A stretch of DNA of 64,000 nt, from NCBI RefSeq assembly GCF_001305515.1, contig NZ_LJYW01000001.1, positions 4,483,642-4,547,641 of the forward strand. Direction: 5' to 3'. Position 1 is the first letter of the stretch. Each line of letters starts with the position of its first letter. Of this stretch, positions 1 to 11,042 are shown piece by piece. The notes beneath the pieces are model-generated. The model was given only the letters and a program-made list of their open reading frames with translations, ran no database searches and had not been told where the DNA came from. Source of the stretch: Prosthecodimorpha hirschii (lineage in GTDB: Bacteria; Pseudomonadota; Alphaproteobacteria; Rhizobiales; Ancalomicrobiaceae). Both the position numbers and the translations under genes were made by a program.

Positions 1-260
1 ACCCGCTGGTGCAGCCCGGGCAGACGCTGTTCGTGTCGGGCGGCGGGGCACCGCAGACGGTGGTGGCGACCGGCCCGGCGCTGGAGACGGTGACGGCGCT
101 GTGCACCAGCGACCCGCGCCCGATCACGCCGGTGAAGACCGCCGGCGAGCCCTTCGCGGAAGCCGACAAGGCCGCCCTCGACCGCGACCTCGCCGTCGTC
201 CCGACCAAACCCGCCCCCCAGCTCGGCCTCGCCCGCGTCACCATCCAGGTCACCCCGTGA
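1..260 (+). CDS. C-terminal fragment of an unidentified protein, possibly ending in a DUF4384-like domain
   Basis: Only the last ~86 codons are in the window. The frame is already open at position 3 and ends at the TGA at 258-260, so the gene begins upstream and the GTG at position 9 need not be its start. The visible part is beta-rich and hydrophobic (VSGGGAPQTVVATGPALETV), then VTALCTSDPRP and a charged, proline-rich tail. The layout resembles the C-terminal DUF4384 domain found after caspase-like domains, where a polar GxE..TALxSxxP stretch recurs, but this is a weak resemblance from memory. The next gene on the same strand is a Sel1-repeat protein, a common companion of caspase-like proteins. 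No function is assigned. Confidence 0.5.
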   Translation, partial: PLVQPGQTLFVSGGGAPQTVVATGPALETVTALCTSDPRPITPVKTAGEPFAEADKAALDRDLAVVPTKPAPQLGLARVTIQVTP

Positions 261-376
261 CCATGGTCGCCCGGTGACGACGGTCGCTCGGTGACCAAGG
301 CCCGCGGTGACCGGCGATCCGGTCGCCGCGCGCCAGGGACGAGATGCCGGCCTTTCGCGCCCCTGACCCGGGGTGC

Positions 377-398
377 GGGGCCGGACCCCTCCGGCCCC
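377..398. terminator. GC-rich hairpin between the partial gene and the Sel1 gene
   Basis: A perfect 9-bp inverted repeat, GGGGCCGGA (377-385) and TCCGGCCCC (390-398), closes a CCCC loop. It lies downstream of the first gene and could terminate its transcript. There is no T-run after it, so it is only terminator-like. Confidence 0.35.
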
Positions 399-506
399 GA
401 TCCCGGGCCGGGGCCACAGGATCCAAGACCAAGCCGAGGCCGGTGACGGGCACGTCGCCGGCCTCGTTCCGCCGTTTCCGTCATCGCACGAACCTTGAGG
501 TGGAGT

Positions 507-1310
507 ATGTTTCGCGCCGTCTCCGTCCTTGCCGTCCTGCTGGCCACCGGCCTTCCGGTCGCCTCCGTCGCCGCCGCCGAATCGGAGGCCGCGCAGCTCT
601 GCGACGCCCGAGCGGGGCGCACGGGCGACCCCGACCTGCCGGCCGGCACGCGCGGCCTGTTGATGGCCGACATGGACGGCGCGGCGGCGCTGGAGGCCTG
701 TACCGAGGCGGTCCGCTCCGCGCCGGGCAACCGCCGGCTGATCCACCAGCTCGGCCGCGCCCACCACAAGCTCGGCCAGTTCGGCCCGGCGCTGGCCCAT
801 TTCCGGGTGGCCGGCGCCTTCGGCTCGGCGGCGGCGCTGACCTCGATCGGCTACATGGTCGAAAACGGCCAGGGCGTGGCCGCGAACCCGAAGCGGGCGC
901 GCCAGCTCTATCGCCTGGCCGCCAAGCGCGGCGATGCGACCGCCTGGAACAATCTCGGCGTCATCTATCGCGACGGCGAGGGCGTCCGGCGCAGTGACCG
1001 CAAGGCGGCCCGCTTCTTCCGGAAGGGCGCCGCGCGGGGCTCGCCGCAGGCCATGAACAGCCTCGGCGCCCTGCTGGAGGAGGGCGGCAAGGGCGTCCGC
1101 CGCGACGCTCGCGCGGCGATCGCGCTCTATCGCCAGGCCGCCGAGCAGGGCGAGCCGGTCGCCATGCTCAACCTCGGCGACGCCTACACGTCCGGCACCG
1201 GCGGCCTCGCGATCGACCTCGCGGCCGCGCGCGCCTGGTACGAGAAGGCGGTGGCCGCCGGCGATGCCGAAGCGAAAGACCGTCTGGCCAAGCTCGACGC
1301 CGGCAAGTAG
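507..1310 (+). CDS. Exported Sel1-repeat (tetratricopeptide-like) protein
   Basis: A 267-residue protein. The ATG at 507 is chosen over the upstream TTG (495) because GAGGTGGAG at 497-505 is a good ribosome site for it and the product then begins with a clean signal peptide (MFRAVSVLAVLLATGLPVAS, cleavage near AAA-ES). After a ~65-residue spacer come four to five Sel1-like repeats of about 36 residues, recognised by A-x-x-x-LG-x-x-Y-x-x-G-x-G-V and AxxxYRxAAxxG patterns, e.g. NNLGVIYRDGEGVRRS and LNLGDAYTSGTGG. Sel1 repeats form an alpha-solenoid that binds partner proteins, so a periplasmic scaffold role is likely, but no partner is visible. Same strand as the partial upstream gene. Confidence 0.85.
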   Translation: MFRAVSVLAVLLATGLPVASVAAAESEAAQLCDARAGRTGDPDLPAGTRGLLMADMDGAAALEACTEAVRSAPGNRRLIHQLGRAHHKLGQFGPALAHFRVAGAFGSAAALTSIGYMVENGQGVAANPKRARQLYRLAAKRGDATAWNNLGVIYRDGEGVRRSDRKAARFFRKGAARGSPQAMNSLGALLEEGGKGVRRDARAAIALYRQAAEQGEPVAMLNLGDAYTSGTGGLAIDLAAARAWYEKAVAAGDAEAKDRLAKLDAGK

Positions 1311-1463
1311 CCCGCCCCGGGAAAGCCGATCGCGCCGCCCCGGCGGCGGCGGCGATCGAGGTTCGCGGGTCCGTGACTTGCGGAACGGTGGCTTGCGCTG
1401 TCCGCCCATCCGCCCGAGCACCGGCGGCCCATCCGCCCGGGCACCGGCGGCGCGTCCGGGCGG

Positions 1464-1940
1464 TCAGCCGTCGGCCGCGCGCTCCAGCGCGGCGATGTCG
1501 ATCTTGACCATCTCCATCATGGCCGCCATCGCGCGGGCGGCGCGGGCCGGATCGGGATCGGCGATCAGGCGCGGCAGCGCCGCCGGGATGATCTGCCAGG
1601 GCACGTCCCAGCGGTCGCGCAGCCAGCCGCATTGCTCCGGGCGGCCGCCGTCGGCCAGGAGCGCATCCCACAGGCGGTCGACCTCGGCCTGATCGGCACA
1701 ATCGACATAGATCGAGACGGCGTTGCTGTAGGGCATCGCCATGCCGCCGTTGAGCGCCATGTGGCGCCGTCCGGCGAGCGTGAATTCGACCACCAGCACG
1801 GAGCCCGCGGCGCCCGACGGACCGTCGATCGGATTGCGGTGGATCGCGTCGATCTGCGAATCGGCGAAGAGCGAGACATAGAGGCGGGCCGCCGTCTCGG
1901 CGTCGCGCTCGTACCAGAGGCAGGTCGTGATCTTGCTCAT
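1464..1940 (-). CDS. VOC-fold protein, PhnB / 3-demethylubiquinone-methyltransferase-like family
   Basis: A 158-residue single-domain protein beginning MSKITTCLWYERDAETAARLY, the usual opening of the small PhnB-like (3-dmu-9_3-mt) branch of the vicinal-oxygen-chelate superfamily. Further family signs are the WxxxLLADGGxxEQCGWLRDRWDVPWQ block and IIPAALPRLI near the C-terminus. The ATG at 1940 follows an AGGACC ribosome site. Members are cytoplasmic dimers and, despite the family name, mostly have no proven enzyme activity, so function is left open. The gene stands alone, convergent with the Sel1 gene. Confidence 0.85.
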   Translation of the reverse strand: MSKITTCLWYERDAETAARLYVSLFADSQIDAIHRNPIDGPSGAAGSVLVVEFTLAGRRHMALNGGMAMPYSNAVSIYVDCADQAEVDRLWDALLADGGRPEQCGWLRDRWDVPWQIIPAALPRLIADPDPARAARAMAAMMEMVKIDIAALERAADG

Positions 1941-2368
1941 GAGGGTCCTCCCGGGATGAAGCCTATCCGGTACCAAGGACGCCACGCAGCGCGGATTTCC
2001 GACACATCCCGACCAGATTTCGCCCGATCGGCATCCGGAACGGCCCCCATCGTGCCGATTCTCACGTGTCGGCGCCGTCGACGGCCATGCCGATGCTGTG
2101 CCTTTCGTCACACCGCCGGCGCTGTACACATTCTAGGGTGACGGACTGTTAAGGTTCGACCCGCCTGCGGGTTGCGCCCGGGCGCGGCCATTTTCGATCG
2201 CGCCATCGGCCGGCCCATCGATGGGCCGGCGAGCGGGTGCGGCCGGGAACGAGGTCCGGAAGGCGGACGGCGTCGGGACCGCGGATGCGGTCCGGGGGCC
2301 AGCGGCCGAGAGCGCGACGAGGGTCCGGCGCAAGCCGGGGGCCGCAAAGGACTGAGTAGGGACCGCCG
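1941..2368. other. Intergenic region upstream of the giant RTX gene
   Basis: About 430 bp between the divergent VOC gene and the RTX gene. It presumably holds both promoters. The stretch around 2105-2165 (TGTACACATTCTAGG, then CTGTTAAGG) is less GC-rich than its surroundings and is the best place for a promoter, but I cannot name -35/-10 boxes with confidence. The ribosome site of the RTX gene is AGTAGGGA at 2355-2362. No gene is seen. Confidence 0.4.
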
Positions 2369-5300
2369 ATGGCTACGATCACGGGTGACTTCACGTCTCA
2401 GGTTCTCAACGGGACGGCCTCGGACGACCTGATCGAAGGCCTCGGCGGCAACGATACCCTGAACGGGCTCGGCGGCAGCGACACGCTCGACGGCGGCACC
2501 GGCTCCGATTCCATGGTCGGCAGCACCGGCGACGACACCTATGTGGTCGACGATGTCGGCGATGTCGTCGTGGAGTTGACCGGCGAGGGCACCGACACCG
2601 TCGAGAGCTCGATCGACTACACGCTCGGCAACTATGTCGAGAACCTGGTGCTGACCGGCTTCAACGGCATCGACGGCACCGGCAACACGCTCGACAATGC
2701 GATCACCGGCAACGGTGGCGGCAACAGCCTGTCGGGTGGCGACGGCAACGACACGCTGGACGGCGGCGCCGGCAACGACACGCTGGTCGGCGGCCTCGGC
2801 AACGACACCTTCGTGGTCGACACCCTCAGCGATTCCCTCGTCGAAAGCGCCGGCCAGGGCACCGACACGGTGCAGAGCTCGGTCACCTGGACGCTCGCGA
2901 CGAATTTCGAAAACCTGACGCTCACCGGCTCGGGCAACATCAACGGCTTCGGCAACAGCGTCGGCAACGTCATCGCCGGCAACAGCGGCAACAACAGCAT
3001 CGACGGCGGCACTGGCGCCGATACGATGTCGGGCGGCGCCGGCGACGATACCTTCGTGGTCGACGATATCGGCGACGTGGTCAGCGAGAATGCGAACGAG
3101 GGCACCGACACGGTGCAGAGCTCGATCGACTATACGCTGACCGCCAATGTCGAAAATCTCGTCCTGACCGGCATCGCCGACATCGACGGCACCGGCAACG
3201 GCCTCGCCAACACGATCACCGGCAATTCCGGCGCCAACAGCCTGGCGGGCGCCGGCGGCAACGACACCCTGATCGGCGACGGCGGCGTCGACACGCTCGA
3301 CGGCGGCACCGGCGTCGACAGCATGGAAGGCGGCACCGGCGACGACCTCTATATCGTCGACGACACCAACGACCTGGCCGTCGAAACCGACGGGACCTCG
3401 ACCGGCGGCGTCGATACGGTCGAGGCGTCGGCGTCCTACACGCTCGGGTCCTATATCGAGAAGCTGGTCCTGACCGGGACCGGCAATATCAGCGGCACCG
3501 GCAACGATCTCGACAACACGATCACCGGCAATTCCGGCAACAACACCATCGACGGCGGTACCGGTGTCGACACGATGTCGGGCGGCACCGGCGACGACAC
3601 CTATTATGTCGATACCAATAGCGATGTCATCATCGAGGATTCGACCGCCAACGGCGGCACCGATACGGTCTATTCGGGCGACAGCTACACGCTCGGCGAC
3701 TATCTCGAAAACCTGGTCCTGACCGGAACGCTGGCCTCGACCGGAACCGGCAACAGCCTCGACAACGACATCACCGGCAACGGCAGCGCCAACACGCTGA
3801 TCGGCGCGGCCGGCGACGACACGCTGGACGGCGGCGCCGGCATCGACCGGCTCGACGGCGGCGACGGCAACGACACCTATTATGTCGACAGCGCCTCCGA
3901 CGTGATCATCGAGGGGTCGGGCCTCGACAGCGGCACCGACACGGTCTACGCGGCGGTCAGCTACACGCTCGCCAGCAATCTGGAAAATCTGACGCTGACC
4001 GGCACGGCCACCAACGGCACCGGCAACGGCTCGGACAACATCATCAACGGCAACGGCCTCGCCAACAGCCTGTCTGGCGCCGATGGCGACGACACGCTGC
4101 TGGGCGGCGACGGCAACGATACGCTGGACGGCGGCTACGGCGGCGACAGCATGGACGGCGGCGCCGGCGACGACTTCTACTATGTCAGCAGCGCCGGCGA
4201 CGTGATCTCGGATTCGAGCGGCACCGATACCGTGTCGAGCGTGGTCAGCTTCCAGCTCGGGACCGGCATCGAGAACCTGATCCTGACCGGCACCGCATCG
4301 CTGACCGGCCTCGGCAACGACCTCGCCAACACCATCACGGGCAATTCCGGCGCCAATTCCCTGTCCGGGGCGGGCGGCAACGACACCATTTGGGGTGGCG
4401 ACGGATCCGACATCCTCGACGGCGGCACCGGCAACGACAGTCTGGTCGGCGGCATCGGCGACGACACCTATTATGTCGATAGCGTCTCCGACACGGTCGT
4501 CGAGAATGCCAGCGAGGGCACCGACACCGTCGTCGCCTCGTTCAGCTACGCGCTTTCCGCCAATCTGGAGAACCTCACCCTCACGGGAACCGGGGACTTC
4601 TCGGGCACCGGCAACGCGTCCAAGAACGTCATCACCGGCAATGACGGCGCCAACGCGCTGTCCGGCGACGACGGCAACGACACCCTCGACGGCGGCGCCG
4701 GCAACGACACGCTCAATGGCGGCACCGGCAACGATTCCATGTCCGGCGGCACCGGCGACGATGTCTATGTCGTCGATTCGACCTCCGACACCGTGACCGA
4801 GGCGTCCAACCAGGGCGGTACCGACACCGTCTTCACGACGGTCACCTACGAGACCGGCACCAATGTCGAGAACCTGACCCTGTTGGGCTCGGCGGCGATC
4901 AACGGTTTCGGCAACAGCCTTGCCAACACGATCATCGGCAATTCGGCCGCAAACTCGATCGACGGCGGCGGCGGCAACGACACGATCGACGGCGGCAACG
5001 GCAACAACACCATCGACGGCGGCACCGGCGCCGATTCCATGTCCGGCGGCACCGGCGACGACCTCTACTATGTCGACAATGTCGGCGACACGGTCACCGA
5101 TTCCGGCGGCACCGACACGGTGATCAGCTCGGTCTCGTTCGTGGCCGGGATCGGTGTCGAGATCATCACGCTGACCGGCTCGTCGCAGATCAACGCCACC
5201 GGCAACGTCCTCGCCAACACCATCACGGGCAATACCGGCGCGAACTCGCTGTCCGGCGGCGACGGCGCCGATACGCTCGACGGCGGCAACGGCAACGACA

Positions 5301-8300
5301 CGCTCGACGGCGGCACCGGCGACGACAGCATGGTCGGCGGCCTCGGCAACGACACCTATTTCGTCGACAGCCTGACCGACATCGTGGTCGAGGCGGCCGG
5401 CGGCGGCACCGACACGGTCTATACGACCGTCGATGTCGGCTCGATCGCCAATGTCGAGAACATCGTCCTGATCGGGACCGGCAATTTCAACCTGACCGGC
5501 GACGAGCTCGCCAACCGGCTGACCGGCAACGACGGCAACAACAGCCTCGCGGGCGCGGGCGGCAACGACACCCTGCTCGGCGGCGGCGGCAACGACACGC
5601 TCGACGGCGGCACCGGCAACGATTCCATGTCCGGCGGCATCGGCGACGACGTCTATGTCGTCGACAGCGCGCAGGATCTGGTGGTCGAGGACACCACCGC
5701 GCAGGGCGGCACGGACCGCGTCGAGGCCTCGATCGACTATGTCCTCGGCAGCTATGTCGAGAACCTGACCCTGACCGGGACCGCCGACCTGAAGGGCACC
5801 GGCAATTCGCTCGCAAACGTCCTGACCGGCAATTCGGGCGCCAATTCCCTGTCCGGTGCCGACGGCAACGACACGCTCAACGGCAATGGCGGCAACGATA
5901 CGCTCGACGGCGGGACCGGCGCCGACAGCATGACGGGCGGCATCGGCGACGACACCTATGTGGTCGACAATGCCGGCGACGTGGTGGTGGAAGGCGCGGG
6001 CGGCGGCACCGATACCGTCAAGAGCGCGGTCGCCTACACGCTCGGCGCCCAGCTCGAGAATCTGGTCCTGACCGGCGGCTCCAACGTCAACGGCACCGGC
6101 AACGCGCTCGCCAACGTGATGACCGGCAACAGCGGCAACAACGCGCTCTCCGGCGGCGACGGCAGCGACACGATCGACGGCGGCGGCGGCAACGACACGC
6201 TCGACGGCGGCGTCGGTGCCGACAGCATGGCCGGCGGGGCCGGCAACGACACCTATATCGTCGACGACTTCGCCGACCAGATCGCCGAGAATGCCAGCGA
6301 GGGCACCGATACGGTCCAGGCCGGGCTGAGCTACACGCTCGCCGCCAACCTGGAAAACCTGGTCCTGACCGGGACCGGCAATTTCACCGGCACCGGCAAC
6401 GATGCCGGCAACGTCATGACCGGCAATACCGGCAACAACGCGCTCGACGGCGGTCTCGGCAACGACACGATGTCGGGCGGCGCCGGCAACGACACGCTGA
6501 CCGGCGGGACCGGCAACGACCTGATGAGCGGCGGGACCGGCAACGACTCCTATTTCGTCGATTCCCTCAGCGATGTGGTGACCGAGGATTCCACCGGTCA
6601 GGGCGGTACCGATACGGTCAACAGCTCGGTCTCCTGGACGCTCGGCAGCTATGTCGAGAATCTCGTGCTGACCGGCACGACGGCGATCAACGGCATCGGC
6701 AACGATCTCGCCAACGCGATCACCGGCAACGACGCGGACAATTCCCTGAATGGCGGGGCCGGCAACGACACCCTCACGGCCAATGGCGGCAACGACACGA
6801 TCGACGGCGGCACCGGCGCCGACAGCATGGCCGGCGGCGCCGGCGACGATCGCTACGTGGTCGACAATGTCGGCGACACCGTCACCGAAGCGGCGGGCGG
6901 CGGCACCGACCTGGTGACCAGTTCGGTGACCTTCACGCTCGGCGCCAATGTCGAGAACCTGACGCTGGCGGGATCGGCCGCCATCAACGGCACGGGCAAC
7001 GCGCTCGCCAACCTGCTGACCGGCAATTCGGGCGCGAACTCGCTTTCCGGCGGCGACGGCAACGATACGATCGTCGGCGGCACCGGCAACGACACGATGG
7101 TCGGCGGCACCGGCAACGACACCTACTATGTCGATGCGACCGGCGACGTGGTGACGGAGGCCTCCAATGCCGGCACCGACACCATCTATGCCTCGGTCGC
7201 CTACACGCTCGCCACCAATGTCGAGACCCTGATCCTGACCGGCAGCGGCGCGGTCAGCGGCACCGGCAATGCCAGCAACAACGCGCTGACCGGCAACGAC
7301 AGCGCCAACAAGCTGTCCGGCCTCGCCGGCAACGACACGCTGACCGGCAATGGCGGCAACGACACGCTCGACGGCGGCACCGGCAACGACAGCATGGTCG
7401 GCGGCACCGGCGACGACACCTATGTGGTCGATGCCGGCGGCGACGTGGTCCAAGAGGGTGCCGATGCCGGCATCGACACGGTGCAGAGTTCGGTCGCCTA
7501 TACGCTCGCGGCCAATGTCGAGAACCTGGTGCTGACCGGATCGTCGTCGATTTCGGCGACCGGCAACGGCTCCGACAACAATCTGACCGGCAACAGCGGC
7601 AAGAACACGCTGACCGGCGGCGCCGGCAACGACACGCTCGACGGCGGCACCGGCAACGACAGCCTGGTCGGCGGCACCGGCAACGACACCTATTACGTCG
7701 ACAATTCCAAGGACAAGCTGACCGAGGATTCCACCCAGGCCGGCGGCACCGACACGGTGATCAGCACGGTCAGCTGGACGCTCGGCTCGCTGTTCGAGAA
7801 CCTGACCCTGACCGGCTCCGGCAACCTGACCGGCACCGGCAACAATCTCGACAACGTCATCACCGGCAATACCGGCGCCAACACGCTGACCGGCGCCGAC
7901 GGCAACGACACGCTGCTCGGCGGCGGCGGCACCGACAGTCTCGTCGGCGGCAACGGCAACGACAGCCTCGACGGCGGCGCCGGCAAGGACACCATGGTGG
8001 GCGGCGCCGGCGACGACAGCTATGTGGTCGATTCGACCACCGACGTGGTCACCGAGGCGGCGAACCAAGGCACCGACACGGTGCAGGCCTCGGTCACCTT
8101 CACGCTCGGCACCAATGTCGAAAACCTGATCCTGACCGGCACAGGCGCGATCAACGGCATCGGCAACACGGTCGCCAACGTCATCACCGGCAATGGCGGC
8201 AACAACTCGCTGTCGGGTGCCGCCGGCGACGACACGCTTTCGGGCGGCGGCGGCGCCGATACGCTCGACGGCGGCACCGGCAACGACAGCATGACCGGCG

Positions 8301-9454
8301 GGCTCGGCAACGACGTCTATGTGGTCGACGCGGTCGGCGACGTGGTGGTCGAGGATGCCGGCACGGGCACCGGCATCGACACCGTCAATGCGTCGGTGAC
8401 CTACACGCTCGGCGACAATGTCGAGAACCTGATCCTGACCGGCACCGCCGCGATCAACGGCACCGGCAACGGCCTCGACAACGTGCTGACCGGCAATTCC
8501 GGCGCCAATCAGCTCGACGGCCAGGACGGCGACGACGTCCTCTCGGGCGCCGCCGGCAACGACACGCTGACCGGCGGGCTCGGCAACGACGAACTCGACG
8601 GCGGCACCGGCACCGACAGCATGGCGGGCGGCGACGGCGACGACCATTATGTGGTCGATGCGACCGGCGACGTGGTCACCGAACTGGCCGGCGAAGGCAT
8701 CGACTCGGTCGAGTCCACCGTCAGCTACACGCTCTCGGCCAATGTCGAGACCCTGTCGCTCGAAGGCACGGCCGCGATCAACGGCACCGGCAACGCGCTC
8801 GACAACACCCTCACGGGCAATTCCGGCGCCAACGTGCTGACCGGCCTCGACGGCCATGACCAGCTCTACGGCGAGGACGGCAACGACACGCTCGACGGCG
8901 GCGCCGGCAACGACATGCTGGAGGGCGGCCTCGGCGTCGACAGCCTGTCGGGCGGCGACGGCGACGATGTCTATGTGGTCGACAATGTCGGCGACGTGGT
9001 TTCCGAGACCGGGACCGGCACCGACGAGGTGCGCAGCTCGGTCGACTTCACGCTCAGCGCCAATGTCGAAAACCTGACCCTCATCGGCGTGCAGGCGATC
9101 GACGGCACCGGCAACGGGCTCGACAACACCATCCTCGGCAACACGGCCGCCAACAGCCTGTCGGGCGGCGGCGGCAACGACACGCTGTCGGGCGGTCTCG
9201 GCGACGACAGTCTGACGGGCGGCACCGGCGACGACACCTTCGTGTTCATCGAGGGCGGCGGGACCGATCAGATCTCCGACTTCACGGTCGGCGAGGACAT
9301 GATCGACCTGTCGGCCTACGGCACCGACTATGCCAGCCTGACCTTCGTCGACCAGGGGGCCGACACGCTGGTGCAGATGCCGAACGGCGACACGGTCCTG
9401 CTGGTCGGCGTCGCCGATCCGAACGATCTGCAGGCCGGGTCGTTCCTGTTCTGA
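2369..9454 (+). CDS. Giant RTX-type calcium-binding repeat protein, predicted type I secreted
   Basis: A 2361-residue acidic protein made almost wholly of repeats. Each unit of about 80-110 residues has one to several glycine-aspartate nonapeptides ([11 protein letters not shown] type, which bind calcium as a parallel beta-roll), a DDTYVVD box, then TDTV.SSV.YTL and a (N/Y)VENLxLTG..xINGTGN box; I count 23 copies of the ENLxLTG box. There is no N-terminal signal peptide. The last ~70 residues leave the repeat ([17 protein letters not shown] then [18 protein letters not shown] and a hydrophobic LF end), as in C-terminal type I secretion signals of serralysin/RTX proteins. No catalytic domain is visible, so a surface-layer, adhesin or matrix role is likely. 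No TolC/HlyB/HlyD genes are adjacent, so the exporter must be elsewhere. Confidence 0.9.
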   Translation: MATITGDFTSQVLNGTASDDLIEGLGGNDTLNGLGGSDTLDGGTGSDSMVGSTGDDTYVVDDVGDVVVELTGEGTDTVESSIDYTLGNYVENLVLTGFNGIDGTGNTLDNAITGNGGGNSLSGGDGNDTLDGGAGNDTLVGGLGNDTFVVDTLSDSLVESAGQGTDTVQSSVTWTLATNFENLTLTGSGNINGFGNSVGNVIAGNSGNNSIDGGTGADTMSGGAGDDTFVVDDIGDVVSENANEGTDTVQSSIDYTLTANVENLVLTGIADIDGTGNGLANTITGNSGANSLAGAGGNDTLIGDGGVDTLDGGTGVDSMEGGTGDDLYIVDDTNDLAVETDGTSTGGVDTVEASASYTLGSYIEKLVLTGTGNISGTGNDLDNTITGNSGNNTIDGGTGVDTMSGGTGDDTYYVDTNSDVIIEDSTANGGTDTVYSGDSYTLGDYLENLVLTGTLASTGTGNSLDNDITGNGSANTLIGAAGDDTLDGGAGIDRLDGGDGNDTYYVDSASDVIIEGSGLDSGTDTVYAAVSYTLASNLENLTLTGTATNGTGNGSDNIINGNGLANSLSGADGDDTLLGGDGNDTLDGGYGGDSMDGGAGDDFYYVSSAGDVISDSSGTDTVSSVVSFQLGTGIENLILTGTASLTGLGNDLANTITGNSGANSLSGAGGNDTIWGGDGSDILDGGTGNDSLVGGIGDDTYYVDSVSDTVVENASEGTDTVVASFSYALSANLENLTLTGTGDFSGTGNASKNVITGNDGANALSGDDGNDTLDGGAGNDTLNGGTGNDSMSGGTGDDVYVVDSTSDTVTEASNQGGTDTVFTTVTYETGTNVENLTLLGSAAINGFGNSLANTIIGNSAANSIDGGGGNDTIDGGNGNNTIDGGTGADSMSGGTGDDLYYVDNVGDTVTDSGGTDTVISSVSFVAGIGVEIITLTGSSQINATGNVLANTITGNTGANSLSGGDGADTLDGGNGNDTLDGGTGDDSMVGGLGNDTYFVDSLTDIVVEAAGGGTDTVYTTVDVGSIANVENIVLIGTGNFNLTGDELANRLTGNDGNNSLAGAGGNDTLLGGGGNDTLDGGTGNDSMSGGIGDDVYVVDSAQDLVVEDTTAQGGTDRVEASIDYVLGSYVENLTLTGTADLKGTGNSLANVLTGNSGANSLSGADGNDTLNGNGGNDTLDGGTGADSMTGGIGDDTYVVDNAGDVVVEGAGGGTDTVKSAVAYTLGAQLENLVLTGGSNVNGTGNALANVMTGNSGNNALSGGDGSDTIDGGGGNDTLDGGVGADSMAGGAGNDTYIVDDFADQIAENASEGTDTVQAGLSYTLAANLENLVLTGTGNFTGTGNDAGNVMTGNTGNNALDGGLGNDTMSGGAGNDTLTGGTGNDLMSGGTGNDSYFVDSLSDVVTEDSTGQGGTDTVNSSVSWTLGSYVENLVLTGTTAINGIGNDLANAITGNDADNSLNGGAGNDTLTANGGNDTIDGGTGADSMAGGAGDDRYVVDNVGDTVTEAAGGGTDLVTSSVTFTLGANVENLTLAGSAAINGTGNALANLLTGNSGANSLSGGDGNDTIVGGTGNDTMVGGTGNDTYYVDATGDVVTEASNAGTDTIYASVAYTLATNVETLILTGSGAVSGTGNASNNALTGNDSANKLSGLAGNDTLTGNGGNDTLDGGTGNDSMVGGTGDDTYVVDAGGDVVQEGADAGIDTVQSSVAYTLAANVENLVLTGSSSISATGNGSDNNLTGNSGKNTLTGGAGNDTLDGGTGNDSLVGGTGNDTYYVDNSKDKLTEDSTQAGGTDTVISTVSWTLGSLFENLTLTGSGNLTGTGNNLDNVITGNTGANTLTGADGNDTLLGGGGTDSLVGGNGNDSLDGGAGKDTMVGGAGDDSYVVDSTTDVVTEAANQGTDTVQASVTFTLGTNVENLILTGTGAINGIGNTVANVITGNGGNNSLSGAAGDDTLSGGGGADTLDGGTGNDSMTGGLGNDVYVVDAVGDVVVEDAGTGTGIDTVNASVTYTLGDNVENLILTGTAAINGTGNGLDNVLTGNSGANQLDGQDGDDVLSGAAGNDTLTGGLGNDELDGGTGTDSMAGGDGDDHYVVDATGDVVTELAGEGIDSVESTVSYTLSANVETLSLEGTAAINGTGNALDNTLTGNSGANVLTGLDGHDQLYGEDGNDTLDGGAGNDMLEGGLGVDSLSGGDGDDVYVVDNVGDVVSETGTGTDEVRSSVDFTLSANVENLTLIGVQAIDGTGNGLDNTILGNTAANSLSGGGGNDTLSGGLGDDSLTGGTGDDTFVFIEGGGTDQISDFTVGEDMIDLSAYGTDYASLTFVDQGADTLVQMPNGDTVLLVGVADPNDLQAGSFLF
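2400..9240 (+). repeat. 23-unit degenerate tandem repeat inside the RTX gene
   Basis: The coding DNA repeats with a period of roughly 270-330 bp, each period ending in the segment that encodes (V/L)ENLxLTG followed by GTGNxLxNxxTGN. The DNA keeps strong similarity between units (GGCAACGACACGCTC and similar strings recur dozens of times), pointing to repeat expansion by unequal crossing over. Unit length varies because the number of GGxGNDxL nonapeptides per unit differs. Confidence 0.85.
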
Positions 9455-9467
9455 CGGCGACGCACGA

Positions 9468-9496
9468 CGGGCGGCGGCCCTCGCGCCCGCCGCCCG
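9468..9496. terminator. Hairpin downstream of the RTX gene
   Basis: A 10-bp perfect inverted repeat (CGGGCGGCGG at 9468-9477, CCGCCGCCCG at 9487-9496) lies 13 bp after the RTX stop codon. It lacks a T-run but its position fits transcript termination or 3'-end protection. Confidence 0.5.
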
Positions 9497-9681
9497 ATGG
9501 CGCGAGACGCCGTCCAGCAGACGGCAGCCGGGGCCGGCCGGCCCCGCCGTCCGCCGTTCCTGCCGCCCGCCGATGGGCTTCTCTAAGCTGTTGAATCGAT
9601 GCGGCTCCGAACGGGGGCCGGCTTCCGCTCGATCGCGAAAGGCTCTAGTCTCGCGCCCCCAACCGAACGTGAGATCCGTCC

Positions 9682-10128
9682 ATGAGCCGCCTCGTCTTCG
9701 TCCTCAACGGCCCGAACCTGAACCTGCTCGGCAAGCGCCAGCCGCATATCTACGGCTATGAGACGCTCGCCGATATCGAGGCCGAATGCCGGCGCGTCGG
9801 GGCGGAGCTGGGTCTGGACATCCGTTTCCACCAGTCCAATGCCGAACACCAGATCATCGACTGGATCCACGAGGCGCGCGAGACCGCCGCCGGCATCGTG
9901 ATCAATCCGGCCGCCTATACGCACACCTCGGTCGCCATCCTGGACGCCCTGTCGACCTGCGAATTCCCGATCATCGAGGTGCATATCTCCAACGTGCACA
10001 AGCGGGAATCCTTCCGCCACCATTCCTATGTCTCGCTCGTCGCCTCCGGGGTGATCGCCGGTTTCGGCACCCAGGGCTATCCGCTCGCCCTGCAGCGGCT
10101 GGCGAAGCTCACCGCCGACAAGGCGTGA
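9682..10128 (+). CDS. aroQ: Type II 3-dehydroquinate dehydratase
   Basis: A 148-residue enzyme that converts 3-dehydroquinate to 3-dehydroshikimate in the shikimate pathway (cytoplasmic dodecamer in this family). It shows the full type II pattern: [18 protein letters not shown] at the start with the catalytic Tyr and Arg loop, [29 protein letters not shown], and the [17 protein letters not shown] segment carrying the active-site His and Arg. Length is typical. In many alphaproteobacteria aroQ precedes accB/accC; here it is followed instead by an HNH-like gene, so the usual biotin-carboxylase neighbours are missing. Confidence 0.97.
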   Translation: MSRLVFVLNGPNLNLLGKRQPHIYGYETLADIEAECRRVGAELGLDIRFHQSNAEHQIIDWIHEARETAAGIVINPAAYTHTSVAILDALSTCEFPIIEVHISNVHKRESFRHHSYVSLVASGVIAGFGTQGYPLALQRLAKLTADKA

Positions 10129-10179
10129 TCGCGGCGGGTTCGAGCTGCGGCGGAAGCGATCCGTCCGTTGAGAATGCCT

Positions 10180-10196
10180 TCACCCGAATCGGGTGA
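10180..10196. promoter_or_regulatory. Palindrome between aroQ and the HNH-like gene
   Basis: TCACCCGA-A-TCGGGTGA is a perfect 8-bp inverted repeat around a single central base, about 30 bp before the start of the next gene. It could be an operator half-site pair or a short hairpin; nothing else identifies it. Confidence 0.35.
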
Positions 10197-10228
10197 GGCT
10201 CGGCGGACGAGCCGGAGCCGGGACGAGC

Positions 10229-11020
10229 ATGGCGGACAATTCCTTTCGAGCGGAGCGCAATGCACGGTCGCGCGCGCGGCTGGAGCGCAGCCTGCCGGAG
10301 CTGTTCCCGCCGGCCGTGCTCGCCTTCGCGATGGCGCGCCCCTTCGTGCCGCCGACGCCGCGCCTGATCATGGAGACGTACTGGCGTCACCATCCGCTGC
10401 GCGCCGACGCGCTCGCCCGCGCGCTGGCGCGCCGGTCCGGCACGCCCGAGGGCTGGCGCTGGGACCTGCCGGACGCGACCGGCTTCCGCCTGCCGCCGGC
10501 GCCCTGGCGCGCGGAGGTGATGGCGGGCGAGCCGGGGCGCTGCTGCGTCTGCGGCCAGCCGGTGTTCCGGCTCGGCTGGCACCGCGATCTCTGGCAGGAC
10601 GGCCGTCCCAACCGCACCGCCCGCTGGCATTCCGCCTGCGTCGCCGCCTGGAAGCTCTGGACCCAGCCGGTCACCGGGCTGGCCGCGCTCAAGAAGCGCC
10701 AGAGCCGGCGCTGCGCCCTGACGGGCAAGCGGCTCCTGAAGACGGCCGAGGTCGACCACCGCGTACCGCTGTTCCAGGTCTGGCGCGACCACCGCGATCT
10801 GCCCTGGCCGAACCTGCTCGGCTTCTGGGGCACCCCCAACCTCCAGGTCGTCAATCGCACCGCCCATGTCGACAAATCCAGCCGGGAAGCCGGCGAACGC
10901 GCCGCCCGCCGCGCCGTGCTGGCCTTCGCCGCGGAGGACCTGCGGTCCGATTGCTCCGAAGCCAGGTTTGTGACCGAAGGCGGGGTGTTGGAGCCCTCGC
11001 TGCCGTCGGACTTCCGATAA
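10229..11020 (+). CDS. HNH-nuclease-like protein of unknown role
   Basis: A 263-residue basic protein; the ATG at 10229 is preferred because a GGAG-containing stretch lies just upstream. The N-terminal half is not recognised. The middle has a possible zinc knuckle (CCVCGQP) and HSAC. The C-terminal half reads CALTGKRLLKTAEVDHRVPLF, then GFWGTPNLQVVNRTAHVDKS, which matches the spacing of an HNH motif: D-H, a central Asn and a final His, with Cys pairs for structural zinc. HNH proteins cut or nick nucleic acid, but many small members are untested. It follows aroQ on the same strand and borders the repeat/IS region. A specific target or a mobile origin cannot be shown. Confidence 0.6.
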   Translation: MADNSFRAERNARSRARLERSLPELFPPAVLAFAMARPFVPPTPRLIMETYWRHHPLRADALARALARRSGTPEGWRWDLPDATGFRLPPAPWRAEVMAGEPGRCCVCGQPVFRLGWHRDLWQDGRPNRTARWHSACVAAWKLWTQPVTGLAALKKRQSRRCALTGKRLLKTAEVDHRVPLFQVWRDHRDLPWPNLLGFWGTPNLQVVNRTAHVDKSSREAGERAARRAVLAFAAEDLRSDCSEARFVTEGGVLEPSLPSDFR

Positions 11021-11042
11021 ACCGTTCTGAAAATTGATGATC

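Noticed and set aside
495-506. TTG at 495 as start of the Sel1 protein
   Set aside because: It would put the ribosome site GAGGTGGAG inside the coding region; the ATG at 507 is correctly spaced and gives a standard signal peptide.
2108-8857. A 2249-codon open frame on the strand opposite the RTX gene
   Set aside because: It mirrors the RTX repeats: codon bias of GGCxxCGAC repeats leaves the complementary frame free of stops. Its product is a low-complexity Val/Ala/Gly/Arg repeat with no ribosome site or family.
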